Assembly: GCA_943354525.1 (NCBI GenBank)
Contig: CALRCI010000012.1
Span: forward strand, 1 to 14,515
Length of the DNA stretch: 14,515 nucleotides
From: Candidatus Nomurabacteria bacterium
GTDB taxonomy: Bacteria > Patescibacteriota > Minisyncoccia > Phycocordibacterales > UBA9973
Direction: 5' to 3'
Positions within the stretch are counted from its first letter, which is position 1; every line of letters begins with the position of its first letter. Under the pieces are notes generated by a model. The model did not search any database, was not told where the DNA came from, and saw only the letters and a list, made by a program, of their open reading frames with translations. A program made the position numbers and the translations under genes. Of the stretch, positions 1 through 5,978 are shown in pieces.

Positions 1-1140
1 AAGAAAATCATCGCCAAGAAAACGAAGGCGAAGAAAGTCGTCGCGAAAAAGGTTACCAAAGCCGAGAAGGGCGCACTTGTGCTCGCCAAGCAGGCTGATT
101 CGCTGATCGAGAAGGGTAAGAAGCGCGGCTTCATCACCTATGACGAGATTCTCAAAGCATTTCCCGATATCGAGAATAACGTGCTCTTTCTCGACGAGCT
201 CTACGACAAACTCTCCGTTGCCGGCGTGGATGTCCTTGAAGGCGGCAATCTCCTCGATATCGAAGTCGGCAGCAAAGTCGATCCGCGTATGGGCAAGGAC
301 GGTGCTGCGTATGATTCGATCCAAATCTATCTCAAAGAAATCGGTCAGTATCCACTCATCCATGCTGCCGAGGAAAAAGAACTCGCTCGTCGCATTGAAA
401 AGGGTGATGACGAAGCGAAAAATCTCCTTGCACGTGCGAACCTCCGTCTCGTCGTTTCAATCGCGAAGAAGTACGTTGGACGTTCATCCGATCTGACACT
501 GCTCGATCTGATTCAGGAAGGTAATCTCGGTCTCTTCAAGGCCGTCGAGAAATTCGACTGGACAAAGGGTTACAAATTCTCAACGTATGCGACGTGGTGG
601 ATCCGCCAATCAATCACTCGTGCGCTCGCCGATCAGTCCCGCACGATTCGTATTCCAGTCCACATGGTGGAAACGATTTCGAAATACAAGCAAGTCTATC
701 GCCGTCTTGCACAGGACCTCGGACGTGATCCGCTCGCCGAGGAAATCGCAATGGAGATGGGTATTGATGTTGAGAAAGTTCACATCATCGAGAACATCAA
801 CCAGGATACCGTCTCACTCGAACAGCCGATCGGCGACGACGATGAGAAATCGACGCGCGGTGAATTCATCGCCGATGACAAAATTCTCCGTCCCGACCAA
901 GAATCATCACGCCGTATTCTCTCCGACCAGATCAAAGAAGTGCTCGATGAATTATCTCCAAAAGAAAAACGCATTCTCGAAATGCGCTACGGCCTGACCG
1001 ACGGCGTTCAGCACACGCTCGAAGAAGTCGGTGCCGAATTTGGCGTTACTCGTGAACGTATTCGCCAAATCGAAGCCAAAGTTCATGACAAGCTCCGCAC
1101 GAATGACAAAATCTCACGATTGAAGAACTACTTCGATTAA
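1..1140 (+). CDS. rpoD: RNA polymerase primary sigma factor (sigma-70/RpoD), 5' end outside window
   Basis: Encodes the housekeeping sigma subunit that directs RNA polymerase to -10/-35 promoters. The frame is open from base 1, so the true start is upstream; a GTG at 79 is in frame, but the sequence before it also looks coding (Lys/Ala/Val-rich, 11 Lys in the first 24 codons). Region 1.1-like sequence lies at about 100-240 and region 1.2 at about 310-410 (YDSIQIYLKEIGQYPLI). Region 2 spans about 418-636 and includes the core-binding/-10 recognition stretch with LIQEGNLGLFKAVEKFDW and FSTYATWWIRQSI. Region 3 is at about 652-768 and region 4 at about 940-1104, with the -35 helix-turn-helix TLEEVGAEFGVTRERIRQIE. 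The protein ends KNYFD, a usual RpoD ending. The many TATACT- and TTGACA-like elements in this window are what such a sigma would read. Identity is certain; only the N-terminus is missing. Confidence 0.97.
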   Translation, partial: KKIIAKKTKAKKVVAKKVTKAEKGALVLAKQADSLIEKGKKRGFITYDEILKAFPDIENNVLFLDELYDKLSVAGVDVLEGGNLLDIEVGSKVDPRMGKDGAAYDSIQIYLKEIGQYPLIHAAEEKELARRIEKGDDEAKNLLARANLRLVVSIAKKYVGRSSDLTLLDLIQEGNLGLFKAVEKFDWTKGYKFSTYATWWIRQSITRALADQSRTIRIPVHMVETISKYKQVYRRLAQDLGRDPLAEEIAMEMGIDVEKVHIIENINQDTVSLEQPIGDDDEKSTRGEFIADDKILRPDQESSRRILSDQIKEVLDELSPKEKRILEMRYGLTDGVQHTLEEVGAEFGVTRERIRQIEAKVHDKLRTNDKISRLKNYFD

Positions 1141-1144
1141 CTAT

Positions 1145-1173
1145 AAATTGCCAAGGATTCGCCTTGGCAATTT
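1145..1173. repeat. Perfect palindrome (12-bp stem, 5-nt loop), copy 1 of a repeat family
   Basis: Arms AAATTGCCAAGG and CCTTGGCAATTT are exactly complementary around the loop ATTCG. It lies 4 nt after the rpoD stop and 5 nt before the -10 box of the next gene. It has only three T residues after the stem, so it is a weak fit to an intrinsic terminator. Its core matches the palindromes at 2919-2939 and 2962-2984, so I class it as a repeat that may also act as terminator or operator. Confidence 0.85.
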
Positions 1174-1178
1174 AGGTG

Positions 1179-1184
1179 TATACT
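1179..1184 (+). promoter_or_regulatory. -10 box (TATACT) of a leaderless transcript
   Basis: TATACT ends 6 nt before the ATG at 1191, which puts the expected transcription start on the start codon itself. No Shine-Dalgarno sequence precedes the ATG. The -35 region falls inside the palindrome at 1145-1173 and has no good hexamer at normal spacing. The same TATACT/6-nt arrangement occurs at 3012. Confidence 0.6.
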
Positions 1185-1190
1185 CTCACT

Positions 1191-2912
1191 ATGGAAACCC
1201 GCAACTGCCAAAATTGCAAAACAGATTTCGTCATTGAATCCGAAGACGCTGATTTCTATGAGAAAATCAAAGTCCCGAAGCCGACATTCTGCCCGGATTG
1301 CCGCAATATTCAGCGCATGGCGACTCGAAATGCAAAATCGTTGTATAAGAGAGCGTGTGATAACTGCGGAACAATGGTCGTTTCCCGTTTTTCTCCGAAC
1401 AATCCAGCGAAAATGTTCTGTACGAAATGTTGGTGGAGCGACGACTGGGATGTCCTGTCGTATGGCAAAGAATATGATTTTTCCCGTCCATTCTTCGAGC
1501 AATTCCATGAACTGCTCTTCTCTGTTCCTCACGTCTCTATTTTCAGCTCAAACATGGTCAATAGTGATTATTCCAATATGGAATCAGATAACAAGGAGTG
1601 CTATCTGACATTCGGTGGACACTGGAACGAGTATTGCGCGTTTAGTGAGTATTCGATACATGGCAAGGAAGTCTATGATTCATATTGGTCATTTGCTGGA
1701 GAACAGTGCTATGACAATATCAATATCGAGCGCTGTTATCGCACGCTGTATTCGCAGGAGTGCAAAGATTGTTTGAACGCATATTTTTCATATGATTGCC
1801 GCGGATGCACCGAGATTATCGGGTGTGCCGGCCTGCGCCAGAAATCATATTGCATCTTCAATCAGCAATATTCAAAAGAAGAATATTTCATCGAGAAAGC
1901 AAGAATGAACTTCGGTTCGCGAGCGGTGGTCCAAGAACTTAGGGAGAAAGCTCGAAATATCTGGCACTCCACGCCACATTTGTTTATGGCCTCCGGACAA
2001 GTAGTGAATTGTACGGGGAATGATATTTTCAATTCCAAAAATGCGATGAATGTCTGGCAGGTTGATGGCATGGAGAACGTGAAGAATATTTATATCGGTG
2101 CGTGGTCCAAAGATTGTTACGACGAGACATCGACTGCAGGCAACGAGCTTGGCTATTTGAATACGAGCGGCGGGGGAATGTATAACTGCAAAGCGCTGCT
2201 CTATTCGTTCACTTCAGATTTCAAGAATAAAAAGCATGCATATAATGATGAATATTCGTACATGCTGCTCAGCTCGAGTGACTGTTTCGGATGCGTAGGA
2301 TTGCGCAAGAAACAATATTGCATATTGAACAAGCAATATACGAAAGAAGAATATGAGGAGTTACTACCGCGCATCACGCAGCATATGAATGACATGCCGT
2401 TCACTGCTCGCAATGGATTAATATTCCGCTATGGCGATTTTTTTCCGAACGAGCATTCCCTGTTTGCCTATAACGAAACCGTCGCAAATGATTTTTATCC
2501 GGTTACAAAATCACAGGCGGAAAATTGGGGATTTGTCTGGCGCGAGGACGCACCCTCAGAATATACATTGACCGAATACACTATTCCTGACAGTATAGAT
2601 GATGTTGGTGACGATATTTTGCAAGCGGTACTCAAATGCGAACATTCAGGGAAGGCCTATAAGATTACGACAGCAGAGCTTGCCTTCTATCGAAAAATGA
2701 ATATTCCAATACCGACTGTCGCTCCGCTCGAGCGAATACGGGGAAGAGTTATGCAGTTGTTGCCGTTTAAGCTCCATCATCGTCCGTGCATGTGCGATCA
2801 GACAGGACACGATCATGCAGACGCATGTCCGCGAACATTCGATACCGCGTATGCTCCTGACCGACCGGAAAAAGTCTACTGCGCGCACTGCTACCAGCAG
2901 GAAGTGGTATAA
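1191..2912 (+). CDS. Cysteine-rich zinc-ribbon protein of unknown function (573 aa)
   Basis: The function is not known. I chose ATG 1191 over the upstream GTG at 1176 because the GTG overlaps the -10 box and the first zinc knuckle follows the ATG directly. The N-terminus carries two predicted zinc ribbons: C6/C9 with C34/C37, and C56/C59 with C77/C80, followed by a WWSDDWD motif. The centre (about 135-380) is rich in Cys, Tyr and Asn and contains an internal repeat: residues 210-231 and 366-387 share GC-GLR-K-YCI-N-QY-KEEY. The C-terminus (about 483-567) repeats the N-terminal module in degenerate form: FY-KM-IPIPT matches FYEKIKVPKPT, and PDRPEKVYCAHC matches PNNPAKMFCTKC. From memory, proteins of this type are widespread hypothetical proteins in Candidate Phyla Radiation genomes. 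There is no signal peptide or membrane segment, so a cytoplasmic, metal-binding, possibly nucleic-acid-binding role is inference only. The gene is flanked by matching palindromes. Confidence 0.9.
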   Translation: METRNCQNCKTDFVIESEDADFYEKIKVPKPTFCPDCRNIQRMATRNAKSLYKRACDNCGTMVVSRFSPNNPAKMFCTKCWWSDDWDVLSYGKEYDFSRPFFEQFHELLFSVPHVSIFSSNMVNSDYSNMESDNKECYLTFGGHWNEYCAFSEYSIHGKEVYDSYWSFAGEQCYDNINIERCYRTLYSQECKDCLNAYFSYDCRGCTEIIGCAGLRQKSYCIFNQQYSKEEYFIEKARMNFGSRAVVQELREKARNIWHSTPHLFMASGQVVNCTGNDIFNSKNAMNVWQVDGMENVKNIYIGAWSKDCYDETSTAGNELGYLNTSGGGMYNCKALLYSFTSDFKNKKHAYNDEYSYMLLSSSDCFGCVGLRKKQYCILNKQYTKEEYEELLPRITQHMNDMPFTARNGLIFRYGDFFPNEHSLFAYNETVANDFYPVTKSQAENWGFVWREDAPSEYTLTEYTIPDSIDDVGDDILQAVLKCEHSGKAYKITTAELAFYRKMNIPIPTVAPLERIRGRVMQLLPFKLHHRPCMCDQTGHDHADACPRTFDTAYAPDRPEKVYCAHCYQQEVV

Positions 2913-2918
2913 AAAAAT

Positions 2919-2939
2919 CGCCAAGGCGTAGCCTAGGCG
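2919..2939. repeat. Imperfect palindromic repeat, copy 2
   Basis: Arms CGCCAAGGC and GCCTAGGCG surround the loop GTA, with one mismatch in a 9-bp stem. It begins 7 nt after the stop of the zinc-ribbon gene. Its sequence matches the reverse complement of the copy at 2962-2984, so the two copies form an inverted pair. It has no T-run after the stem. Confidence 0.75.
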
Positions 2940-2948
2940 TTATCCACA
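2940..2948 (+). promoter_or_regulatory. Exact match to the DnaA-box consensus TTATCCACA
   Basis: The 9-mer is identical to the strong E. coli DnaA box and sits between two inverted palindromes. It is the only exact copy in the window on either strand, and no AT-rich unwinding element, dnaA or dnaN is nearby. One 9-mer in a 14.5-kb window can occur by chance, so a functional role is only a possibility. Confidence 0.25.
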
Positions 2949-2961
2949 GATTTCTCGATTT

Positions 2962-2984
2962 TTGCCAAGGCTACGCCTTGGCAA
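2962..2984. repeat. Perfect palindromic repeat, copy 3
   Basis: Arms TTGCCAAGGC and GCCTTGGCAA are perfectly complementary (10 bp) around the loop TAC. The reverse complement of this copy differs from that of the 1145-1173 copy at only two central positions over 23 bases. It lies just upstream of the promoter of the next gene. Confidence 0.85.
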
Positions 2985-2989
2985 TTTGC

Positions 2990-3017
2990 TTGCGCGGGAA
3001 AGTGGGATTGGTATACT
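2990..3017 (+). promoter_or_regulatory. Promoter TTGCGC-N16-TATACT, leaderless
   Basis: The -35-like TTGCGC is at 2990-2995 and the -10 TATACT at 3012-3017, with a 16-nt spacer. The -10 ends 6 nt before the ATG at 3024, so the transcript should start at the start codon. No Shine-Dalgarno sequence is present. Confidence 0.6.
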
Positions 3018-3023
3018 CGATCT

Positions 3024-3278
3024 ATGCTCGAAGAACAAGATATCAAAAAACTCACAGCGTTATTGGCCACAAAATCAGACATTATAGAGATCAGGCAAGA
3101 TATCGCAATTATACAAGAGACACTTCAAGGAGTTTTAATTTCTGAAGATGCTTTGGCAGCATCCATGAGTGAATTCCGCCTTGAATTTTCGGCTGTGAAA
3201 GATGAAAATAGTCGACAGAATAGCTGGATACAACAGATTGCAGATAAAGTAGGATTAAAGTTGAAAACAGGATATTAA
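3024..3278 (+). CDS. Small coiled-coil hypothetical protein (84 aa)
   Basis: I do not recognise a named family. The protein is hydrophilic, with no signal peptide or membrane segment. Heptad-like spacing of Ile/Leu/Val across about residues 5-65 (for example IIEIRQDIAIIQETLQGVL) suggests one or two coiled-coil helices and probable oligomerisation. The ATG at 3024 is supported by the leaderless promoter just upstream and by the lack of an alternative start. The gene is monocistronic: its own promoter lies upstream and a strong bidirectional terminator begins 4 nt after the stop. Function cannot be inferred from context. Confidence 0.75.
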   Translation: MLEEQDIKKLTALLATKSDIIEIRQDIAIIQETLQGVLISEDALAASMSEFRLEFSAVKDENSRQNSWIQQIADKVGLKLKTGY

Positions 3279-3282
3279 ATTT

Positions 3283-3312
3283 AAAAATGCGCTCCGTATG
3301 GAGCGCATTTTT
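3283..3312. terminator. Bidirectional intrinsic terminator
   Basis: A perfect 13-bp stem has arms AAAAATGCGCTCC and GGAGCGCATTTTT with loop GTAT. The A-tract on one side and T-tract on the other allow termination in both directions. That suits its place between the convergent 84-residue gene and the DsbA-like gene. Confidence 0.9.
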
Positions 3313-3323
3313 GTTTATAGAAT

Positions 3324-4064
3324 TTAGAGCAGATTCGGATCGAATGTATTATTGGAATTCGTAGCGGTGAAGAGTGCGTCGGTGTATTTCCAGAACATGT
3401 CATTGCCGCCTTGGTCGGCTGCGCATTCAGTGGCTTCAGCTTCGTGGCGGGTCTTCGGATGGATCGAGTCGAGCGGGAAGTGGCGATAGACGAGGGCGAT
3501 TGTGCCATTCGATTCATCGATAATTCGCTTTATCGTCGGATGAAATTGCTTACAGAAGGGGCATTCAGTATCGGAATATTCGACGATCTTCGTCGGTGCA
3601 TCTGGATTGCCGTAGATATGGTCGGCGCTCGTCACGGGAGCCATCGTGATCGCTTTCTGATCTTTGGCAGGCTTGGCAGGAATCTTCGCGAGTTCGGCTT
3701 TGAACTGATCATACGGTAATCCTCCGACAATGAGTTGCATGACGCCGGACTTCGTCACGACGACTGACGATGGCGTGCCTTGTACTCCGACAGCGAGGCC
3801 GTCCTGATACTGAGCTTCGACTTTGGCAGTATATTTGCCGGACATGAGACAGGTTGCAAATGTTGCACGATTGAGCCCGAGTGTCCTGCTGATCGGCGTG
3901 GTGATGTTTTGGGCAACTGGTTGCGGTGCCGTATTTGTATCGTCGACGATTTTCGTCGTAGCAGTGCCGCGCGTGAACACTACTGCGAGCGCCACGATAA
4001 TGCCGGCGAGAATAATTGCGCCCGGAGTTCCAATCTTAATCCCTTCAGTTTGTTTGTTTTCCAT
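3324..4064 (-). CDS. Membrane-anchored DsbA-family thioredoxin with permuted domain order (246 aa)
   Basis: Predicted extracytoplasmic thiol-disulfide oxidoreductase. Residues 14-31 form one N-terminal transmembrane anchor, followed by a linker. The redox motif CPFC is at residues 168-171 in EYSDTECPFCKQFHPT, followed by YRHFPLDSIHP and EATECA (C214). In the DsbA/BdbD-like proteins I know, the helical and cis-proline half comes after this part. Here that half comes before it: residues 62-125 contain GLNRATFATCLMSGKY (C72), the cis-Pro TP at 97-98 and GGLPYDQFKAEL. The protein then ends soon after the active-site half, at NNTFDPNLL, where relatives would continue into the missing half. The order is therefore consistent with a circular permutation, or with a tandem duplication trimmed at both ends. 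ATG 4064 is supported by a -10 box 6 nt upstream. Family assignment is firm; the permutation is inferred from motif order. Confidence 0.9.
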   Translation of the reverse strand: MENKQTEGIKIGTPGAIILAGIIVALAVVFTRGTATTKIVDDTNTAPQPVAQNITTPISRTLGLNRATFATCLMSGKYTAKVEAQYQDGLAVGVQGTPSSVVVTKSGVMQLIVGGLPYDQFKAELAKIPAKPAKDQKAITMAPVTSADHIYGNPDAPTKIVEYSDTECPFCKQFHPTIKRIIDESNGTIALVYRHFPLDSIHPKTRHEAEATECAADQGGNDMFWKYTDALFTATNSNNTFDPNLL

Positions 4065-4070
4065 ACGGCT

Positions 4071-4098
4071 ATTTTAACATATGTGGATTTCCCCACAA
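4071..4098 (-). promoter_or_regulatory. Promoter TTGTGG-N16-TAAAAT of the DsbA-like gene, leaderless
   Basis: On the minus strand the -35-like TTGTGG (4098-4093) and -10 TAAAAT (4076-4071) are 16 nt apart. The -10 ends exactly 6 nt before the ATG at 4064. A 5-bp inverted repeat, TGTGG-N6-CCACA (4082-4097), lies within the spacer and -35 and could be an operator; this is not shown. Confidence 0.5.
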
Positions 4099-4112
4099 CT
4101 TTTCTACCCAAG

Positions 4113-4121
4113 TGATATACT
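4113..4121 (+). promoter_or_regulatory. Extended -10 promoter TGATATACT of the DUF378 gene
   Basis: TGnTATACT is an extended -10 element, which compensates for the lack of a clear -35 hexamer. The expected start near 4128 gives a leader of about 35 nt to the ATG at 4163. No Shine-Dalgarno site is seen close to the ATG. It is divergent from and close to the promoter of the DsbA-like gene. Confidence 0.55.
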
Positions 4122-4162
4122 AGAGAGGTAAAGGTCAATTATTAGTAACCAACACAACACCT

Positions 4163-4423
4163 ATGAAAAATTGCGGATGTGGTGCATCAATGATCACTAA
4201 GATACTCGTCATTATCGGCGGTATCAACTGGGGTCTTGTCGGCCTCGGCGGATTGATGGGCAAGAGTTTGAATGTTGTTCACATGATTTTGGGAAGTATC
4301 CCAATGCTTGAGAACATCATCTATCTCCTCGTCGGTATCGCAGCGGTCATGATGATCTTCGGTTGCAAATGTGGTAAGTGCAAGACCTGCATGGCAGGCG
4401 GCATGAATCAGCCAAAGATGTAG
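4163..4423 (+). CDS. DUF378 family small membrane protein (86 aa)
   Basis: The core matches the DUF378 pattern: an N-terminal hydrophobic helix with GGINWGLVGL (residues about 11-32) and a second helix (about 50-67, IIYLLVGIAAVMMIFG), separated by a short loop. The family's biochemical role is unknown; members are small two-helix membrane proteins. This copy has cysteine motifs at both ends, CGC at residues 4-6 and CKCGKCKTC at 68-76, so a metal or redox role on one membrane face is possible. The ATG at 4163 is the only sensible start. Transcription is from its own extended -10 promoter and stops at the hairpin at 4446-4480. It is divergent from the DsbA-like thiol protein, which makes a joint envelope role conceivable but unproven. 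Confidence 0.85.
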   Translation: MKNCGCGASMITKILVIIGGINWGLVGLGGLMGKSLNVVHMILGSIPMLENIIYLLVGIAAVMMIFGCKCGKCKTCMAGGMNQPKM

Positions 4424-4445
4424 TTTTGTTTCTAAAATTTCCTAT

Positions 4446-4480
4446 AACAAAAACGCCCCGAAAAGGGCGATTTTGTTTTT
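4446..4480 (+). terminator. Intrinsic terminator after the DUF378 gene
   Basis: The stem pairs AACAAAA plus CGCCC with GGGCG plus TTTTGTT, with one A-A mismatch and loop CGAAAA, followed by a T-run. It lies 22 nt after the stop codon. Confidence 0.85.
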
Positions 4481-4510
4481 TACAAAGAAGAGTAACTTGA
4501 GAACGAAATG

Positions 4511-4609
4511 AAAATATGCTCTGCGAAGAGGCTTACGGAGGCTGGCGAGCCGAGTACGAGACAAAATTTCAGCAGAAATTTATGTCGTACTCTTCGCAGG
4601 GCATATTTG
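4511..4609. repeat. Long imperfect inverted repeat (about 99 bp), MITE-like or structured RNA
   Basis: The outer arms AAATATGCTCTGCGAAGAG and CTCTTCGCAGGGCATATTT match at 18 of 19 positions. An inner hairpin pairs GAGTACGA...AAATTTC with GAAATTT...TCGTACTC around the loop AGCA. A 21-nt insert on the left arm (about 4531-4551) has its own GGCT/AGCC pairing, so a three-way junction can form. AATG occurs on both flanks (4507-4510 and 4610-4613), as a short target duplication would. It sits 27 nt beyond the 3' end of tRNA-Thr. No coding content is credible here. Confidence 0.65.
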
Positions 4610-4636
4610 AATGTAGCCTACTAAGAACTACTATAT

Positions 4637-4712
4637 TGGAGCCGCCTCTCGGATTCGAACCGAGGACCTTCACTTTACAAAAGTGTTGCTCTACCAACTG
4701 AGCTAAGGCGGC
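4637..4712 (-). tRNA. trnT: tRNA-Thr, anticodon UGU, with encoded CCA
   Basis: A complete 76-nt cloverleaf. The acceptor stem is GCCGCCT/AGGCGGC (7 bp), the D-arm GCTC-AGTTGGTA-GAGC, the anticodon loop TTTGTAA with anticodon TGT (reads ACA and, by wobble, other Thr codons), and the T-arm CTCGG-TTCGAAT-CCGAG. The discriminator U is followed by genomically encoded CCA. The first anticodon-stem pair (A27-A43) is a mismatch. It lies downstream of the rpsB-tsf operon on the same strand and could be read through from it, since no clear separate promoter is seen in the 62-nt gap. Confidence 0.97.
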
Positions 4713-4774
4713 ATATGATGAAAAATTTTCAATAACCAAGCACCAATATCCAAAACCTAAAACATCCTACCACA

Positions 4775-5164
4775 CTATTTCTTTTCTTCAGAATCCCGCA
4801 AATGTTTCAGCTTATCTTTGTACTCGGAAATCGAATGGAGAAAGTTTGTTGACGGCTTCGCACCTTTTTCGAGATTGCGTTCGTGGCGGATGGCGACGTC
4901 ATGGATTTTCTCAACGCCTTTATCGAACTGTTTCTTCACGATGACCGTGCCTTTGACGGTGTACTTCAGTGCTTCGAGCGTCGCAAGCCGGACCTGCTTG
5001 TTCACGAATTTGAGCGCGCGATTGTGAATCTCATGATGCGAAATCGGCGCCACAGTTTCCATCATCGAATTGCCGGACGCTTTACGCAGTTTCGCGACTC
5101 GGTAGCCCATGAAGCCGCCGAGTGCGAGAAATGCGAGTATCCAAATGATGATAAGTGTGAGCAT
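4775..5164 (-). CDS. Small single-pass membrane protein downstream of tsf (129 aa)
   Basis: No named family is recognised. Residues 2-20 form one hydrophobic helix (LTLIIIWILAFLALGGFMG), followed by a basic RVAKLRKAS stretch and a long, charged, probably helical tail to the C-terminus (rich in Lys, Glu and His; likely coiled coil around residues 70-125). By the positive-inside rule the tail should be cytoplasmic. The ATG at 5164 follows the tsf stop codon after only 3 nt (TAA-TTT-ATG), so the gene is almost certainly co-transcribed and translationally coupled with rpsB-tsf. The role is unknown. Confidence 0.75.
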   Translation of the reverse strand: MLTLIIIWILAFLALGGFMGYRVAKLRKASGNSMMETVAPISHHEIHNRALKFVNKQVRLATLEALKYTVKGTVIVKKQFDKGVEKIHDVAIRHERNLEKGAKPSTNFLHSISEYKDKLKHLRDSEEKK

Positions 5165-5167
5165 AAA

Positions 5168-5944
5168 TTATTTGCCGATGGCGATGCGTGTCCACGAGAC
5201 GAGTTTGGCACCCGCACCCGCGATCAATTTCTCTACTGTCTGATCAGGATTCTTGACGAATGGCTGGTCGAGGAGAGACTGTTCTTTGAAGTACGTCGTG
5301 AGTTTACCGTCGAGCATCTTTGCTTTGATATCTTCCGGCTTGCCTGATTCGTCGACTTCTTTCTGGAAAAGTTCGCGCGCCATAGTCGTCGCAGATTCCG
5401 GAACATCGGCGCGAGACGTGTAACTCGGATTCATTGCGGCGATGTGCATGGCAACATCCTTCGCAACTGTCTCTGTGCCGCCATCGAGGACGACGACGAC
5501 GCCAGTCTTGCCATTGTGGACGTATGAGCCGATCGTCGAACCAGAAAATTCTTTGACTTCTCCGAGACGGATGTTCTCGCCGATTTTCTGAATCAATTCA
5601 TTGATCATCTGCGGAGCTTCTGCTGACATCTTCTCGACGCCTTCGGCGAGAGCTTTATCAGCGAGTGTGTTTACGAGCGCGACGAAGTCATCGTTCTTTG
5701 CGACGAAGTCAGTCTCACAGTTGAGCGTGACCATGACGGCCTTGCCTGGAGCTGATTTGACGACGACGAGACCTTCGGATGCATCACGGTCAGCTTTCTT
5801 CGCCGCGATATCGCTCGACTTCTTCTTCATGATCATGAGCGCCTTTTCCATATCGCCGCCGGCTTCTTCGAGAGCCTTTTTGCATTGCATAATAGAGACG
5901 CCAGTTGCGTCACGAAGTTCTTTGAGTTGTTCTGTGGTAATCAT
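5168..5944 (-). CDS. tsf: Translation elongation factor Ts (258 aa)
   Basis: Guanine-nucleotide exchange factor that regenerates EF-Tu-GTP in the cytoplasm. The N-terminal UBA-like domain carries the family signature LRDATGVSIMQCKKALEEAGG at about residues 10-30. The core subdomain has ETDFVAKNDDF (residues 77-87), whose Asp-Phe contacts EF-Tu in known structures. Further family motifs are MHIAAMNPSY (166-175) and LLDQPFVKNPDQTV (224-237). At 258 residues it is slightly shorter than E. coli EF-Ts (283). The start MITTEQLKELR is the usual EF-Ts N-terminus. No Shine-Dalgarno sequence lies in the 34-nt AT-rich gap after rpsB, so initiation may depend on coupling or low structure. It forms the conserved rpsB-tsf pair. 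Confidence 0.97.
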   Translation of the reverse strand: MITTEQLKELRDATGVSIMQCKKALEEAGGDMEKALMIMKKKSSDIAAKKADRDASEGLVVVKSAPGKAVMVTLNCETDFVAKNDDFVALVNTLADKALAEGVEKMSAEAPQMINELIQKIGENIRLGEVKEFSGSTIGSYVHNGKTGVVVVLDGGTETVAKDVAMHIAAMNPSYTSRADVPESATTMARELFQKEVDESGKPEDIKAKMLDGKLTTYFKEQSLLDQPFVKNPDQTVEKLIAGAGAKLVSWTRIAIGK

Positions 5945-5978
5945 ATATTTGAAAGAATTAAAAAATAATAATTAATTA

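Noticed and set aside
1176..1190. GTG start five codons upstream for the zinc-ribbon gene
   Set aside because: The GTG overlaps the -10 box and would not be in the transcript; ATG 1191 fits the promoter.
1145..2984. CRISPR-like array from the three palindromic repeats
   Set aside because: Copies are irregularly spaced, in mixed orientation and separated by a complete gene; no spacers or cas genes are present.
2919..3023. Replication origin at the DnaA box
   Set aside because: Only one exact box, no AT-rich unwinding element and no dnaA/dnaN neighbours; kept only as a low-interest finding.
4516..4701. 61-codon plus-strand ORF
   Set aside because: It runs through the inverted repeat and antisense across tRNA-Thr; the C-terminal peptide is only the tRNA read backwards.
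4883..5347. 154-codon plus-strand ORF
   Set aside because: It is antisense across the tsf 3' end and the downstream membrane protein gene, both better supported.
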